From: an uncultured Alphaproteobacteria bacterium
Lineage (GTDB): Bacteria; Pseudomonadota; Alphaproteobacteria; Paracaedibacterales; CAIULA01
DNA length: 34,427 bases
Reading direction: 5' to 3'
Assembly: GCA_903899945.1 (NCBI GenBank)
Contig: CAIULA010000018.1
Location: 1-34,427, forward strand
Position numbers and translations under genes: made by a program. A model generated the notes under the pieces. The model saw only the letters and a program-made list of their open reading frames with translations, did not search any database and was not told the DNA's origin. This document shows positions 17,328-27,087 of the stretch, piece after piece; the first letter of the stretch is position 1; each line of letters starts with the position of its first letter.

Positions 17328-18917
17328 ATGCTGGCTATCCCACGTTGGAAATTTTGGACAATTATAACCGTTTGTTTTTTGGGGATGCTATTTGCATTGC
17401 CAAACCTCTTAACACAAAAATCTTTAGAGCATCTTCCCCATTGGATGCGGAATACAGTGAATCTTGGCCTTGAGCTTAGGGGGGGATCTCATCTTCAGTT
17501 AGAGGTTGATTTGAATGCGGTTGCTAAAGAGTATTTGACAAACCTTTTGGATGAAACGCGTGCGTCTTTTCGCAAACAACAGATAGGTTATTCTGGCCTT
17601 TCAGTGGATACCAAAACGAAAACTCCAACTTTGAATTTTACTCTTCGGAATCCCGAAGATGGAGATAAAGCGAAGAAAGTTCTGAAAACAATCGATCCTC
17701 ACCTTGATGTCAACATTGAAGGAGTGATGGTTCATGCTACCTTGAGTGCAGAAACTTTAGAACAGCGCAATAAGGCTATTATTGAGCAATCTATTGAGGT
17801 TGTGCGTCGCCGCGTGGATGAATCCGGGACCAAAGAGCCAATCATTCAACGTCAAGGCGATGATCGAATTATTGTGCAGCTTCCAGGTGTCGATGATCCT
17901 GCTGAGGTAAAAGCTTTGATTGGCCGTACTGCTAAAATGAGTTTTCGTCTTGTTGATAGCAACGCGCCGTTTGTTCCGGTTACCCCTGGATCTTCTCGTC
18001 CAGTGGCTCCCTTAGGTAGTGATTATTTAACTGAAACAAGAGGAACCGGTGAAGAAGCTTATATTGCTGTTAAAAAACAAGTCATGGTTAGTGGTGAAAC
18101 TCTTATTGATGCGCAAGCTACTTTTAATCAGAATGGACAACCTGCTGTAAGTTTGAAATTTAATTCAATCGGCGCTCGTAAATTTGCTGAAATGTCAGCT
18201 CAAAATCTAAAAAAGCAATTTGCGATTGTGCTGGATGATAAAGTTATTAGTGCACCTGTTTTCCAAGATATTATTCATGATGGTAATGGACAGATCAGCG
18301 GTCATTTCACAGTTAAAGAGGCCAACGAGTTATCCTTATTGCTCCGAGCTGGTGCTCTTCCTGCACCTTTGAAGGTTATTGAAGAGCGAACTGTAGGTCC
18401 AAGCTTGGGTGCGGATTCGATACATGATGGACAAAGAGCAACTATTTTGGCCTTTATCATGGTTTCTGTTTTTATGTTTCTGTCTTATTCCGTTTTTGGG
18501 CTTTTTGCAGACATTGCACTTATCTTTAACTTAATTTTGCTTTTTGCCGGTCTTTCTATATTACAAGCTACGCTAACTCTTCCGGGTATCGCTGGTATTG
18601 CTTTGACGATTGGTATGGCTGTTGACGCAAACGTATTAATTTACGAACGCATCAAAGAAGAGTTAAGAGCGGGGGCTAGACCCGCTTTGGCTATCGATTC
18701 TGGTTATAGACGAGCTATGACCACTATTATTGACTCAAACCTTACCACTCTTTTTGGGGCAGCGGTTCTTTTTGAATTTGGTACAGGACCAATCAGAGGT
18801 TTTGCGGTAACGTTAGCTTTGGGTATTTTAATTTCATTGTTTACAGCACTTTCTTTGACACGTCTTATTATTACTAGTTGGATGAGAAGAAGAAAAGTTA
18901 CTGAGCTTCCAATTTAA
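17328..18917 (+). CDS. secD: Protein translocase subunit SecD
   Basis: SecD with SecF uses the proton gradient to help pull proteins out of the Sec channel on the periplasmic side. The 529-residue product has one N-terminal helix, the D1 motif LGLELRGGSHLQLEVD, a large periplasmic region, and five C-terminal helices. The RND-type segment GIALTIGMAVDANVLIYERIKEEL contains the conserved aspartate. The length is typical for the alphaproteobacterial form. The start is an ATG within the yajC-secD-secF operon, and secF begins ten bases after the stop. Confidence 0.97.
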   Translation: MLAIPRWKFWTIITVCFLGMLFALPNLLTQKSLEHLPHWMRNTVNLGLELRGGSHLQLEVDLNAVAKEYLTNLLDETRASFRKQQIGYSGLSVDTKTKTPTLNFTLRNPEDGDKAKKVLKTIDPHLDVNIEGVMVHATLSAETLEQRNKAIIEQSIEVVRRRVDESGTKEPIIQRQGDDRIIVQLPGVDDPAEVKALIGRTAKMSFRLVDSNAPFVPVTPGSSRPVAPLGSDYLTETRGTGEEAYIAVKKQVMVSGETLIDAQATFNQNGQPAVSLKFNSIGARKFAEMSAQNLKKQFAIVLDDKVISAPVFQDIIHDGNGQISGHFTVKEANELSLLLRAGALPAPLKVIEERTVGPSLGADSIHDGQRATILAFIMVSVFMFLSYSVFGLFADIALIFNLILLFAGLSILQATLTLPGIAGIALTIGMAVDANVLIYERIKEELRAGARPALAIDSGYRRAMTTIIDSNLTTLFGAAVLFEFGTGPIRGFAVTLALGILISLFTALSLTRLIITSWMRRRKVTELPI

Positions 18918-18927
18918 AGAGGTTTTT

Positions 18928-19869
18928 ATGCGTCGGTTTCGGTTACACCTGGTTCCCTACAATACCAATATTAATTTTGTTGGAATGCGTTTTATTACAT
19001 TCACAATTGCGTCGATTGTTATTATTGCCTCTGTTTTGAGTATGTCCTTTAAGGGGCTCAATTATGGAATTGACTTCAAGGGCGGTTATATTTTTGAAGT
19101 ACGCATGCCAGAAGTTCCTAATATCAGTGAATTGCGCGATAAGCTATCAAGTCTTCATCTAGGCGAAGTTGCTTTGCAGCAATTTGGCGCCGATAAAGAC
19201 ATCCTCATCAAAGTTGAAAAACAAGAGAATGAAGAGACCAGTCAAGAAGTAGCAATTAGAAAAGTTAAGGAAACCTTAGGTGCGAACGTGGATTACCGAA
19301 AAGTTGAGACTGTTGGTCCAAAAGTAGGGAGCGAGCTTGTAAAAAATGGGGTTAAAGCAGTAGGTTTTGCTTTGATTGCTATGTTAATTTACATTGCTGT
19401 TCGTTTTGAATGGCAGTTTGCCGCGTGCGCTATTATGGCACTGACTCATGACTGTGTGGCAATCCTTGGATTGTTTTCTATTTTCCCGCTTGAGTTTAAT
19501 GAAACAGCAATCATTGCAACCCTGATAACGGCTGGATATTCAATTAATGATACGATTGTGATTTTTGACCGTATTCGAGAGAATATTAAAAAATACAAGA
19601 AAATGGCGCTTAGTGAGTTAATTAATAAGAGCCTTAATGAGACCCTTTCAAGAACAACATTAACGGCAACAACGACGTTATTGGCTTTGCTCGCGCTCTA
19701 TTTCTTTGGAGGCAAAGTTATCTCGACTTTTAGCTTGCCGATTATTGTGGGCATTTTGGTGGGGTCGTTTTCTTCTATTTTCCTTGCTTCTCCATTATTA
19801 CTCTATCTAAATTTGAAAAGAATAGACCTTGCGAAAGAAGACAAAATTAGCCAAGAAGCGACTGTTTAG
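18928..19869 (+). CDS. secF: Protein translocase subunit SecF
   Basis: SecF is the shorter partner of SecD. The 313-residue product has an N-terminal helix followed by GLNYGIDFKGGYIFEVRM, the SecF counterpart of the SecD D1 motif. Five C-terminal helices follow and include LITAGYSINDTIVIFDRIREN, with the conserved aspartate. An AAAGAGG site lies just before the ATG. It is the last gene of this operon. A large-loop hairpin with a short T-run follows about 20 bases past the stop. Confidence 0.97.
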   Translation: MRRFRLHLVPYNTNINFVGMRFITFTIASIVIIASVLSMSFKGLNYGIDFKGGYIFEVRMPEVPNISELRDKLSSLHLGEVALQQFGADKDILIKVEKQENEETSQEVAIRKVKETLGANVDYRKVETVGPKVGSELVKNGVKAVGFALIAMLIYIAVRFEWQFAACAIMALTHDCVAILGLFSIFPLEFNETAIIATLITAGYSINDTIVIFDRIRENIKKYKKMALSELINKSLNETLSRTTLTATTTLLALLALYFFGGKVISTFSLPIIVGILVGSFSSIFLASPLLLYLNLKRIDLAKEDKISQEATV

Positions 19870-19889
19870 ATAGTTAATTATATACGTCT

Positions 19890-19940
19890 CTTAACCGGTG
19901 CGGTTCAAATAGTGAGCTGCACCCGCAGGTTAAGCTTTTC
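19890..19940 (+). terminator. Candidate terminator after secF
   Basis: CTTAACC-GGTGC (19890-19901) pairs with GCACC (19919-19923) and, after CGCA, with GGTTAAG (19928-19934). CTTTTC follows. The loop is 17 bases and the stem has a bulge, so it is weaker than a classical terminator. It lies between convergent secF and nuoM. Confidence 0.4.
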
Positions 19941-20021
19941 TATGACGGTTAAGTAATCAAACTGAAGCAAGTTCCTTTACTTACTTATATCCTTGAACCA
20001 TTTTTTTACAAAAAGTTCTTT

Positions 20022-21512
20022 CTAATTTTCCCCTGTTCCTTTTTTCATATCATAAACATCAATGATTATTCTCATTGATCTGTTGATAATGTTTGTCACA
20101 TGTTTAGGATAAATGCCTAGGAACAGTATTAAAATAGCTAAAGAGCCAAGAACCAATTTTTCACCATAATGAAGATCTTGAATTCCTTTCATTTCTGCAA
20201 GACTTGGGACCAGTTTACCAAAACAGATCCTGCGATAAAGCCAAAGAGAATATGCTGCTCCGAAAATCATCCCAAGAACAGCCAAGCATGCAAAGCCAGA
20301 ATTAGCTTTAAAGATACCGAGAAGAACAAAAAATTCACCAATAAATCCACTGGTCCCTGGTAAGGCAATCGATGCAAAGATAAAAAACATAAAAAATGCG
20401 CTGAAAACGGGCATTACTTTGACCAATCCACCATAGCTTGCAATATCACGAGTATGGAAACGATCATAAAGCATTCCAATGCAAAGAAAGAGTGCGCCTG
20501 AAATCAAGCCATGGCTTATCATCTGAACAACAGCTCCTGTCATTCCAATTAGATTGAAAGTAAACAATCCAAGAGTGACAAATCCCATATGTGCAACAGA
20601 AGAATACGCAATAAGTTTTTTAATATCAGTTTGAACCAAAGCTACTAATGAGGTGTAGATGATCGCGATAATACTTAAAGTAAAAACATAAGGAGCAAAA
20701 AATTGACAGGCATCAGGAAGTAAGGGGATCGAAAAGCGTAAAAACCCGTAGCCACCCATTTTTAAAAGAACAGCAGCTAGCAAAACAGAACCTGCTGTTG
20801 GAGCTTCTACGTGAGCATCAGGTAGCCACGTATGAAAAGGCCACATTGGAATTTTTACAGCCATTCCCACAAAGAAAGAGAGCCATAACCATTTTTGCAA
20901 ATAAGGAGTCAATGAAAGATGAGCCATTGCCGCAATATCTGTCGTTCCCGCTTCATTATAAAGCTTGATAATAGCGAGCAGCATAAAGACGGAACCTAGC
21001 AAAGTGTAGAGAAAAAACTTAAAACAGGCATAGATTTTTCTCTCCCCACCCCAAATTCCAATAATTAAGAAAAGGGGGATCAAAACACCTTCGAAAAAAA
21101 TATAGAAAAGCAAAATATCAAGTGCACAAAATACCCCAATCATAAGTGTTTCAAGCAGCAAAAACGCCATCATGTATTCTCTGACACGCTTTTGGACGTT
21201 GTTCCAACTGACTAGAATACAAAGCGGAGTTAAAAAGGTAGAAAGCAGAATAAAAAAGAGAGAGATCCCATCAATTCCAAGATGGTAATGGATGTTATAA
21301 GATTCGATCCAAATATGTTTTTCAACAAATTGGTACTCAGCGTTATATGAGTCAAATTGAAATAAAAGGACTAAGCTCATTAAAAAAGTAAGACTTGAAA
21401 TCCACAAAGCAACAGCTTTAGCATTTCTGGTATCTTCTTCTTTTATAAGGCTAATGAAAAACACCCCAGAAACAGGAAGGAAAATAATTAAGCTTAGTAG
21501 GGGAAAGCTCAT
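20022..21512 (-). CDS. nuoM: NADH-quinone oxidoreductase subunit M
   Basis: NuoM is an antiporter-like proton-pumping subunit of complex I. The 496-residue product has about 14 helices. Key charged residues are visible: the glutamate in FFEGVLIPLFL, and KIPMWPFHTWLPDAHVEAPT followed by LLKMGGYGFLRF. The ATG overlaps the nuoL stop by four bases (ATGA), so the two are coupled. It is the last gene of the minus-strand nuo locus. nuoN, which normally follows, is not here. Its 3' end converges on secF across about 150 bases. Confidence 0.96.
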   Translation of the reverse strand: MSFPLLSLIIFLPVSGVFFISLIKEEDTRNAKAVALWISSLTFLMSLVLLFQFDSYNAEYQFVEKHIWIESYNIHYHLGIDGISLFFILLSTFLTPLCILVSWNNVQKRVREYMMAFLLLETLMIGVFCALDILLFYIFFEGVLIPLFLIIGIWGGERKIYACFKFFLYTLLGSVFMLLAIIKLYNEAGTTDIAAMAHLSLTPYLQKWLWLSFFVGMAVKIPMWPFHTWLPDAHVEAPTAGSVLLAAVLLKMGGYGFLRFSIPLLPDACQFFAPYVFTLSIIAIIYTSLVALVQTDIKKLIAYSSVAHMGFVTLGLFTFNLIGMTGAVVQMISHGLISGALFLCIGMLYDRFHTRDIASYGGLVKVMPVFSAFFMFFIFASIALPGTSGFIGEFFVLLGIFKANSGFACLAVLGMIFGAAYSLWLYRRICFGKLVPSLAEMKGIQDLHYGEKLVLGSLAILILFLGIYPKHVTNIINRSMRIIIDVYDMKKGTGEN

Positions 21513-23458
21513 ATATGCCCCCTTAAGGTATTAATGAATGAGACAAGCTCAGTTTTATAAAGCATGAAAAAATAGTATGTGATTATAAAAATAACACTAA
21601 AAAGCATCGCAAACGCATAATGGTAAGTGTATCCACTTTGAACTGAGCTGTTTTTTCTAGAAAGAAAAAGCGTGATTTGACTGATCCCTTCAGGGCCCAG
21701 TCCATCGATTGTTTTTCGGTCTCCTTGGCGCCAGAGAATACTTCCTATTGTAAAAATTGGCTTTACCCAAAGCCATTGATAAATTTCATCAATATACCAT
21801 TTGTTATAAAAGAATTTGTAAAAAAGACCTTTTCCTAATTTTTCAGGAATAAAAGGGAAGGTTCTGTAAAAAAGCGTTGCAAGGGTAATTCCTAAAACAC
21901 CGGCTAAAATAGGAGCATATTCAACCCAGTTAGGTAAATGTGAATGTGCGGCTGTTTGTGCCATAATGCCATGTCCCCAATGAAAGCCCCAAGATCCCTC
22001 AATAAACCATTTCCATCCCAACCAACCACTGAGAATCGCGCCAAATGCTAAACAATACAAAGGAAACAGCATGCTGGTTGGGGATTCATGTATATGGGCC
22101 ATAACTTGTTCATCAGCACGGGGTTTGCCGTGGAAAGTAACGATCAATAGTCTCCAAGTGTAAAATGCTGTTAATAATGCAGCAATCAAACTTACTGTCA
22201 GCGCAACGTAATGACCGGATAAAAAGACAGAAGAGATAATCAGATCTTTCGAATAATATCCTGAAAAGAAAGGGATTCCTGCTAAGGCTAAACTGCCAAT
22301 CCACATCATGCTATATGTAGCTGGAATAAATTTATGAATTCCTCCCATTTTTTGAATATTTTGCTCATCTGACATAGCGTGGATAACCGATCCTGCTCCT
22401 AAAAAGAGAAGAGCTTTAAAAAATGCATGAGTCACAAGATGGAAGGTTGCTGCTGCATAAGCTGAACACCCGCAAGCCAGAATCATATACCCTAGTTGAC
22501 TGCAGGTTGAATAAGCAATAATGCGCTTAATGTCATTTTGAGTGAGCGCTATGGTAGCTGCGAATATAGCTGTAAAGGCACCTACTATAATCATCATCTC
22601 TCTGGCAATGGGAGCGTACTCGTAAAGAGAAGAAAATCGCACAATTAAAAAAACTCCAGCTGTTACCATTGTGGCAGCATGAATAAGGGCCGATACAGGC
22701 GTGGGTCCTTCCATGGCATCAGGAAGCCAGGTGTGAAGTCCAAATTGAGCTGACTTCCCCATAGCTCCTATGAAAAGCAGAACTCCTATTAATGTGAGCA
22801 CATGGATTGAATAGCCAAAAAATTCTATATAGGTTGCGGATTTTCGTGCCAAATTCGTGACAATCACAGAAAAATCCAAAGACTCAAAGCACCAATAAAG
22901 AGCGCAAATACCAAGGATCAGTCCTGCATCTCCAATACGATTGACAACAAATGCCTTGAGTGCAGCATTATTGGCTTTTGGTTTTTCATACCAAAAACCA
23001 ATCAAAAGATAAGAAGATAACCCAACGCCTTCCCATCCTACAAATAGCTGAGCCATATTGGGGGCAGATACCAAAAGTAACATCATAAAGGTGAACAAAC
23101 TCAGATATGCCATAAAGCGGCCTATTCCTTCATCATGTTTCATATAACCAATTGAATAGATATGCACAAGAAGGGAGATAAAAGTCACAACTGCAGACAT
23201 GACAAGGCTCAAAGGATCAAATAAAACTCCCCAATAAACTCTTAAACTATTCACCTTGAGCCATCTAAAAAAGTCAATTTGAAAGTACAGATCAGGCCCA
23301 AGATTAATCAACAGAAGAACTACAGAGATAAAAGAAATAAAAACCCCAAAACAAGTAATGCTTTGAGCAAAACGTGGGTTATTATGAGCGCATAACGCAA
23401 TTACAGCACTTGCTAATGGTGTAAAAACAATTAAAAGAGAAAGAAGAAAATAACTCAA
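21509..23458 (-). CDS. nuoL: NADH-quinone oxidoreductase subunit L
   Basis: NuoL is the distal proton-pumping subunit of complex I, with a long lateral helix that braces the other antiporter-like subunits. The 649-residue product carries FVGWEGVGLSSYLLIGFWY with the key glutamate, and GKSAQFGLHTWLPDAMEGPT with the key lysine. An extended C-terminal hydrophobic tail provides the lateral helix. The start is TTG at 23458, with AAGGG about six bases upstream. It lies nine bases after nuoK and overlaps nuoM by four bases. Confidence 0.96.
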   Translation of the reverse strand: MSYFLLSLLIVFTPLASAVIALCAHNNPRFAQSITCFGVFISFISVVLLLINLGPDLYFQIDFFRWLKVNSLRVYWGVLFDPLSLVMSAVVTFISLLVHIYSIGYMKHDEGIGRFMAYLSLFTFMMLLLVSAPNMAQLFVGWEGVGLSSYLLIGFWYEKPKANNAALKAFVVNRIGDAGLILGICALYWCFESLDFSVIVTNLARKSATYIEFFGYSIHVLTLIGVLLFIGAMGKSAQFGLHTWLPDAMEGPTPVSALIHAATMVTAGVFLIVRFSSLYEYAPIAREMMIIVGAFTAIFAATIALTQNDIKRIIAYSTCSQLGYMILACGCSAYAAATFHLVTHAFFKALLFLGAGSVIHAMSDEQNIQKMGGIHKFIPATYSMMWIGSLALAGIPFFSGYYSKDLIISSVFLSGHYVALTVSLIAALLTAFYTWRLLIVTFHGKPRADEQVMAHIHESPTSMLFPLYCLAFGAILSGWLGWKWFIEGSWGFHWGHGIMAQTAAHSHLPNWVEYAPILAGVLGITLATLFYRTFPFIPEKLGKGLFYKFFYNKWYIDEIYQWLWVKPIFTIGSILWRQGDRKTIDGLGPEGISQITLFLSRKNSSVQSGYTYHYAFAMLFSVIFIITYYFFMLYKTELVSFINTLRGHI

Positions 23459-23467
23459 ATTTTTCCC

Positions 23468-23776
23468 TTACCCTTTCATCTGACTAGCGTCATCAATGGA
23501 AATTGTTTGACGATTACGAAAATAAACAACCAGAATAGCAAGCCCAATAGCAGCTTCAGCTGCAGCAACGGTTAAAATAAATAAAGAGAAAATCTGACCA
23601 TTCAGATCTCCTAGATCAGCTGAAAAAGCTATAAAATTAATGTTAACAGCTAAAAGGATCAGCTCAATAGACATTAATACATTGATAACATGACGGCGAT
23701 TTAAAAAGACACCTAAAGTCCCAAGACAAAATAACAAAGACGATAAAATAAGATAGTGTGACGTACCAATGAACAT
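23468..23776 (-). CDS. nuoK: NADH-quinone oxidoreductase subunit K
   Basis: NuoK is a small three-helix subunit in the central part of the complex I proton path. The 102-residue product has the two membrane glutamates that define the family, in [14 protein letters not shown] and [13 protein letters not shown]. Its ATG directly follows the nuoJ stop codon with no base between, and nuoL begins nine bases after its stop. Its length is normal. Confidence 0.96.
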   Translation of the reverse strand: MFIGTSHYLILSSLLFCLGTLGVFLNRRHVINVLMSIELILLAVNINFIAFSADLGDLNGQIFSLFILTVAAAEAAIGLAILVVYFRNRQTISIDDASQMKG

Positions 23777-24397
23777 CTATTTTTCCAGTCCCTTATGAAA
23801 TTCAACTTTTACCAGTTTCAAACTATTTTCTTTGTTTCTTTTTAACTGTTCAGAAATATTTTGTTTTTTTACTTGCTGTTTTTTCTGAGGATGAAGAGTC
23901 AAAACAATAGCACCAATCATGGCAACCAAAAGGATCAAACCCGCCATTTGAAATACATAGAAATAATGAGTATAAAGCAATTCTCCAAGAGCGTGTGTGT
24001 TTGAGGTTTTTAAAGACGAAGAGAAGGCTGTCAGATCATTTACTTTTGTTGAATGCCACCATTGATAAGCTGTAAAACCCAGCTCAAGTGCAAAAACGAA
24101 AGCAAGGAAACCGGTTGCTTTTATATAGGAAGATAAAGATCTCTTTTCGCTGTTTTCTTCTGAAATATCAAGCATCATAACCACAAATAGAAAAAGAACT
24201 GCTACGGCACCTACATACACAATCACCAAAATTAATGCCAAAAATTCAGCACCAGCTAATAAAAAAAGTGCTGCAGAATTAAAAAAAGCTACAATAAGGC
24301 ACAAAACGCAATAAAGCGGATTTCTTATAAAAACAACCCCGCTTGCTGAGAAAATCAACGCGGTTGCAAACACGTAAAAAAGTAAAGACGGTGCCAT
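23777..24397 (-). CDS. nuoJ: NADH-quinone oxidoreductase subunit J
   Basis: NuoJ is a five-helix membrane subunit of complex I whose third helix changes shape during turnover. The 206-residue product includes the conserved segment LILVIVYVGAVAVLFLFVVMMLD. The C-terminal tail is long, polar and lysine-rich. It is the first gene after the GMC oxidoreductase insertion. The 175-base gap before it contains a TATAAT box, so nuoJKLM may have its own promoter. Confidence 0.94.
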   Translation of the reverse strand: MAPSLLFYVFATALIFSASGVVFIRNPLYCVLCLIVAFFNSAALFLLAGAEFLALILVIVYVGAVAVLFLFVVMMLDISEENSEKRSLSSYIKATGFLAFVFALELGFTAYQWWHSTKVNDLTAFSSSLKTSNTHALGELLYTHYFYVFQMAGLILLVAMIGAIVLTLHPQKKQQVKKQNISEQLKRNKENSLKLVKVEFHKGLEK

Positions 24398-24430
24398 CTC
24401 TAGTGCCTGGGTGAATATAAAATGAATAAA

Positions 24431-24464
24431 AGACCTTGCATCAGTATGCCTGATTATAAGGTCT
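24431..24464 (-). promoter_or_regulatory. Candidate nuoJ promoter with overlapping dyad
   Basis: On the minus strand a perfect -10 box TATAAT lies at 24458-24453, without a good -35 box. It falls within an inverted repeat: AGACCTT (24431-24437) and AAGGTCT (24458-24464). A smaller GCAT-CAGT-ATGC hairpin (24438-24449) lies inside. The dyad covers the -10 box and the likely start of transcription, so it may be an operator or a leader hairpin. Confidence 0.4.
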
Positions 24465-24572
24465 ATGTCAGTAACGAAGAGCCTTGATTGATGAAATTAT
24501 GCTTAGACATTGAGGCAAAAATATCTTGTTCTTTAAATTTTCTATTTATGCTCAGAAAATTGATACAAGATC

Positions 24573-26534
24573 TCAAGAAACCTTTTTTAAATGCTGATCA
24601 ACAAAAATCTTGGCAAAAGTATAAATAGATTGCATGGGATTTGCACCGATTGAGGTTGGGAAAATGCTACTGTCGATAACGTATAAATTATCAATTTCCA
24701 AATCTGTTGCCTGATTCCAGACTTTGAAATTTTTCGACACAACTGACGATCTTGGGTCATTTCCCATCTTATTGGTTCCTTGCATATGCGCTGAAGATAA
24801 AAGAGTTAAGTTATCCTTGAATTTAAGTTTCTTAATTGCTTTTTTAGCTTCCCCATAAGATTTAAAAGACCGCTTTGATGATGTCTCATAGATTGCCTCT
24901 AAAGAAGGAATGAAAACTTCCTTAGCGCCTTGTTCGAATAGGACTTTGGTGGCTGTGATAATGGCTTTTCTAAATCGCCCTTTGTCCTGATTAGAAAGTT
25001 TATAATCCACCTGAACTTGACCTTCTTCATCGATAAAAACACGATTGCCATAAGTAACGGTATCTACCAGCATTACGCCAAATCCACCAATGTGTGAAAA
25101 TTGAGATATGTTTTCGTTGATGTGATCTTTCACCCCTGGATGAATGGATGCAATAAATCCTGCATCGGCTGACATGGATTCAAAAAAATAACCATCTGAT
25201 AAAGGAATTGAAGGGGCGTAAACCGCAGCTAATAATCCTTCTGTGTTGAAAATGGGTTGGGGAAATACACCCAAAACACCAATAGAGGGATGCATAATCA
25301 ATCCCTTACCAATGTTGCTATTAGGGATATTTGACCTTAAAAGGATTTCAGCAGACCCCATTGTTCCGGCCGCTACAATGATTGTTTTTGCCCTGATTTT
25401 ATAAGTTTTTGTTGGGTCTAGATTTAAATTGTGGGGGTCAGCGAATATATAATCCTTCGCCATTAATTGAGTTGGTCTTACAGTGATTTCCGTAACCTGG
25501 TTATTGGACAATTTTAGATCTGAAACTTGTAGATTTGAAACGACCTGAAAAGTCTGAGCGTGTTTATTCATAGCCGGCCATAAATATGCATCCACAGCAG
25601 ATATTTTAAGGATTTCTCCTTTTTGACCCAATGGCTTTTTTGCATTCAATTCGTAAGGCACTGCCGAAGAATAACCTTTTAAAAGTATTAAATTATTTGG
25701 ATTAATTTCTTGATAATCAACAGGACGGGTGCCAATGCTCTTTCGAACCCATTTATAAAGGTTATGAATAGTCACAAAATCTTCGCCGTTTTGATGCACG
25801 AAATGAGAGGGGATAAGGTCTTGCTTTATCCATCGTGTAAGAGTGGTTTTAATGGTGGGAAGAAGTGGGGAAAAGGCAAGATCAATGTTAACTGTGGATC
25901 CGCCGCCAATGACCCTGCCATTTCGAATTGCAATTCCGCCAGAGACTGTGAAACGCTGATTAAATGATTCCATAAGTTCTGTATCATATTCAGAATTGAT
26001 GCTTCCTGGTTTTACAAAAGGTCCGGCATCGATAAGAAGAATTCTTTTAACTCCAGCTTCAGCAAGTTGCGATGCAATAAGGCTGCCAGAAGGACCGCTG
26101 CCAATAATTAAATAATCGACATCTTCGCCATCAAAGGTAAGGGTATCTTGTTCCAAGTGAATATGACTTTCAGGATAAACCTGGTCTGTTTGGTGAATAA
26201 TTTTCTCTGTGCTGGGACCTGAATAAAGGACGTATAAGTAAAACCGACGCAAGAAAGCTGCAGCTTTTGCTATTTTTGGGTCTTTGTGATGAGTTAAAGC
26301 ATCTAAGGAAAAAGGATCATTTGCAAATGGATTGATCTGTTCTAAAGCCGTTTTTACATTCGGATTTCCAAGAAGATATTCCCTTAATTTATTACCTAAT
26401 TTCCCTTCAATTGCCTGATAAGTTTGGAGGGGTAAAAGGTCTTGCACAATCTTGTCATGTAAAACTTCGTTTTCTCCAGCGAACGCCGAAAAACTGATAA
26501 CGAGCGATACAAAGAAACAGCTAAAAATACGCAT
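24573..26534 (-). CDS. Exported GMC-family FAD oxidoreductase, inside the nuo locus
   Basis: GMC enzymes are flavoproteins that oxidise alcohols or sterols. The 653-residue product has a Sec-type signal peptide (MRIFSCFFVSLVISFSAFA) and then about 115 residues of helical lead. The FAD-binding motif GSGPSG lies at residues 145-150, and GRVIGGGSTVN at about 206-216. The C-terminal GMC domain has a histidine in SSAHMQGTNKMG and ends with DSSIFPTSIGANPMQSIYTF. The layout is closest to long-chain alcohol or cholesterol oxidases; the substrate is unknown. There is no twin-arginine motif, although most exported flavoenzymes use Tat. It lies between nuoI and nuoJ, with gaps of 52 and 175 bases, and is not a complex I subunit. 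Confidence 0.88.
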   Translation of the reverse strand: MRIFSCFFVSLVISFSAFAGENEVLHDKIVQDLLPLQTYQAIEGKLGNKLREYLLGNPNVKTALEQINPFANDPFSLDALTHHKDPKIAKAAAFLRRFYLYVLYSGPSTEKIIHQTDQVYPESHIHLEQDTLTFDGEDVDYLIIGSGPSGSLIASQLAEAGVKRILLIDAGPFVKPGSINSEYDTELMESFNQRFTVSGGIAIRNGRVIGGGSTVNIDLAFSPLLPTIKTTLTRWIKQDLIPSHFVHQNGEDFVTIHNLYKWVRKSIGTRPVDYQEINPNNLILLKGYSSAVPYELNAKKPLGQKGEILKISAVDAYLWPAMNKHAQTFQVVSNLQVSDLKLSNNQVTEITVRPTQLMAKDYIFADPHNLNLDPTKTYKIRAKTIIVAAGTMGSAEILLRSNIPNSNIGKGLIMHPSIGVLGVFPQPIFNTEGLLAAVYAPSIPLSDGYFFESMSADAGFIASIHPGVKDHINENISQFSHIGGFGVMLVDTVTYGNRVFIDEEGQVQVDYKLSNQDKGRFRKAIITATKVLFEQGAKEVFIPSLEAIYETSSKRSFKSYGEAKKAIKKLKFKDNLTLLSSAHMQGTNKMGNDPRSSVVSKNFKVWNQATDLEIDNLYVIDSSIFPTSIGANPMQSIYTFAKIFVDQHLKKVS

Positions 26535-26573
26535 AGCATTACCTTTTATAGTGTTAACCTTTTCAGCCAGGAG

Positions 26574-26588
26574 AGGGCTTCGCGCCCT
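26574..26588 (-). promoter_or_regulatory. Short hairpin over the nuoI stop codon
   Basis: AGGGC (26574-26578) pairs with GCCCT (26584-26588) around TTCGC, covering part of the nuoI stop codon. There is no T-run, so it could slow read-through into the oxidoreductase gene rather than end transcription. Confidence 0.25.
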
Positions 26589-27087
26589 ATCTGTATTTTT
26601 CCTTAGCCTCTACTTTTTCCGCCAATAGAGGTTCCCATCTATCGCCGTTTGATAATAATTTTTCTTTATTGTATATCAATTCTTCATGAGTATAGGTGGC
26701 GAATTCAAAATTGGGTCCTTCAACAATTGCATCTACAGGACATGCTTCTTCGCATAGTCCGCAGTATATGCATTTTGTCATATCAATATCATAACGAGTC
26801 GTTCGGCGGCTTCCGTCTTCTCTTTCTTCTGCCTCTATGGTGATGGCTTGGGCAGGACAGACGGCTTCACATAGCTTGCAAGCGATACAGCGTTCTTCTC
26901 CATTCGGATAACGCCTTAGAGCATGCTCACCCCTAAATCTTGGACTTAAGGGCCCTTTCTCATAAGGATAATTCAGAGTAATTTTTGCTTTGAAAAAATA
27001 CTTTAAGGTAATAAATAAACCATGCAATAGTTCAAGCAAAAACCAAGTTTGAAAATAACGATATGCACGTTTTAAAAGATTATTCAT
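26587..27087 (-). CDS. nuoI: NADH-quinone oxidoreductase subunit I
   Basis: NuoI carries two [4Fe-4S] clusters (N6a and N6b) that pass electrons towards the quinone site. The 166-residue product has two ferredoxin motifs, [12 protein letters not shown] and [16 protein letters not shown], after an amphipathic N-terminal segment that rests on the membrane. Its ATG overlaps the nuoH stop by four bases. The next gene is the GMC oxidoreductase rather than nuoJ. Confidence 0.97.
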   Translation of the reverse strand: MNNLLKRAYRYFQTWFLLELLHGLFITLKYFFKAKITLNYPYEKGPLSPRFRGEHALRRYPNGEERCIACKLCEAVCPAQAITIEAEEREDGSRRTTRYDIDMTKCIYCGLCEEACPVDAIVEGPNFEFATYTHEELIYNKEKLLSNGDRWEPLLAEKVEAKEKYR

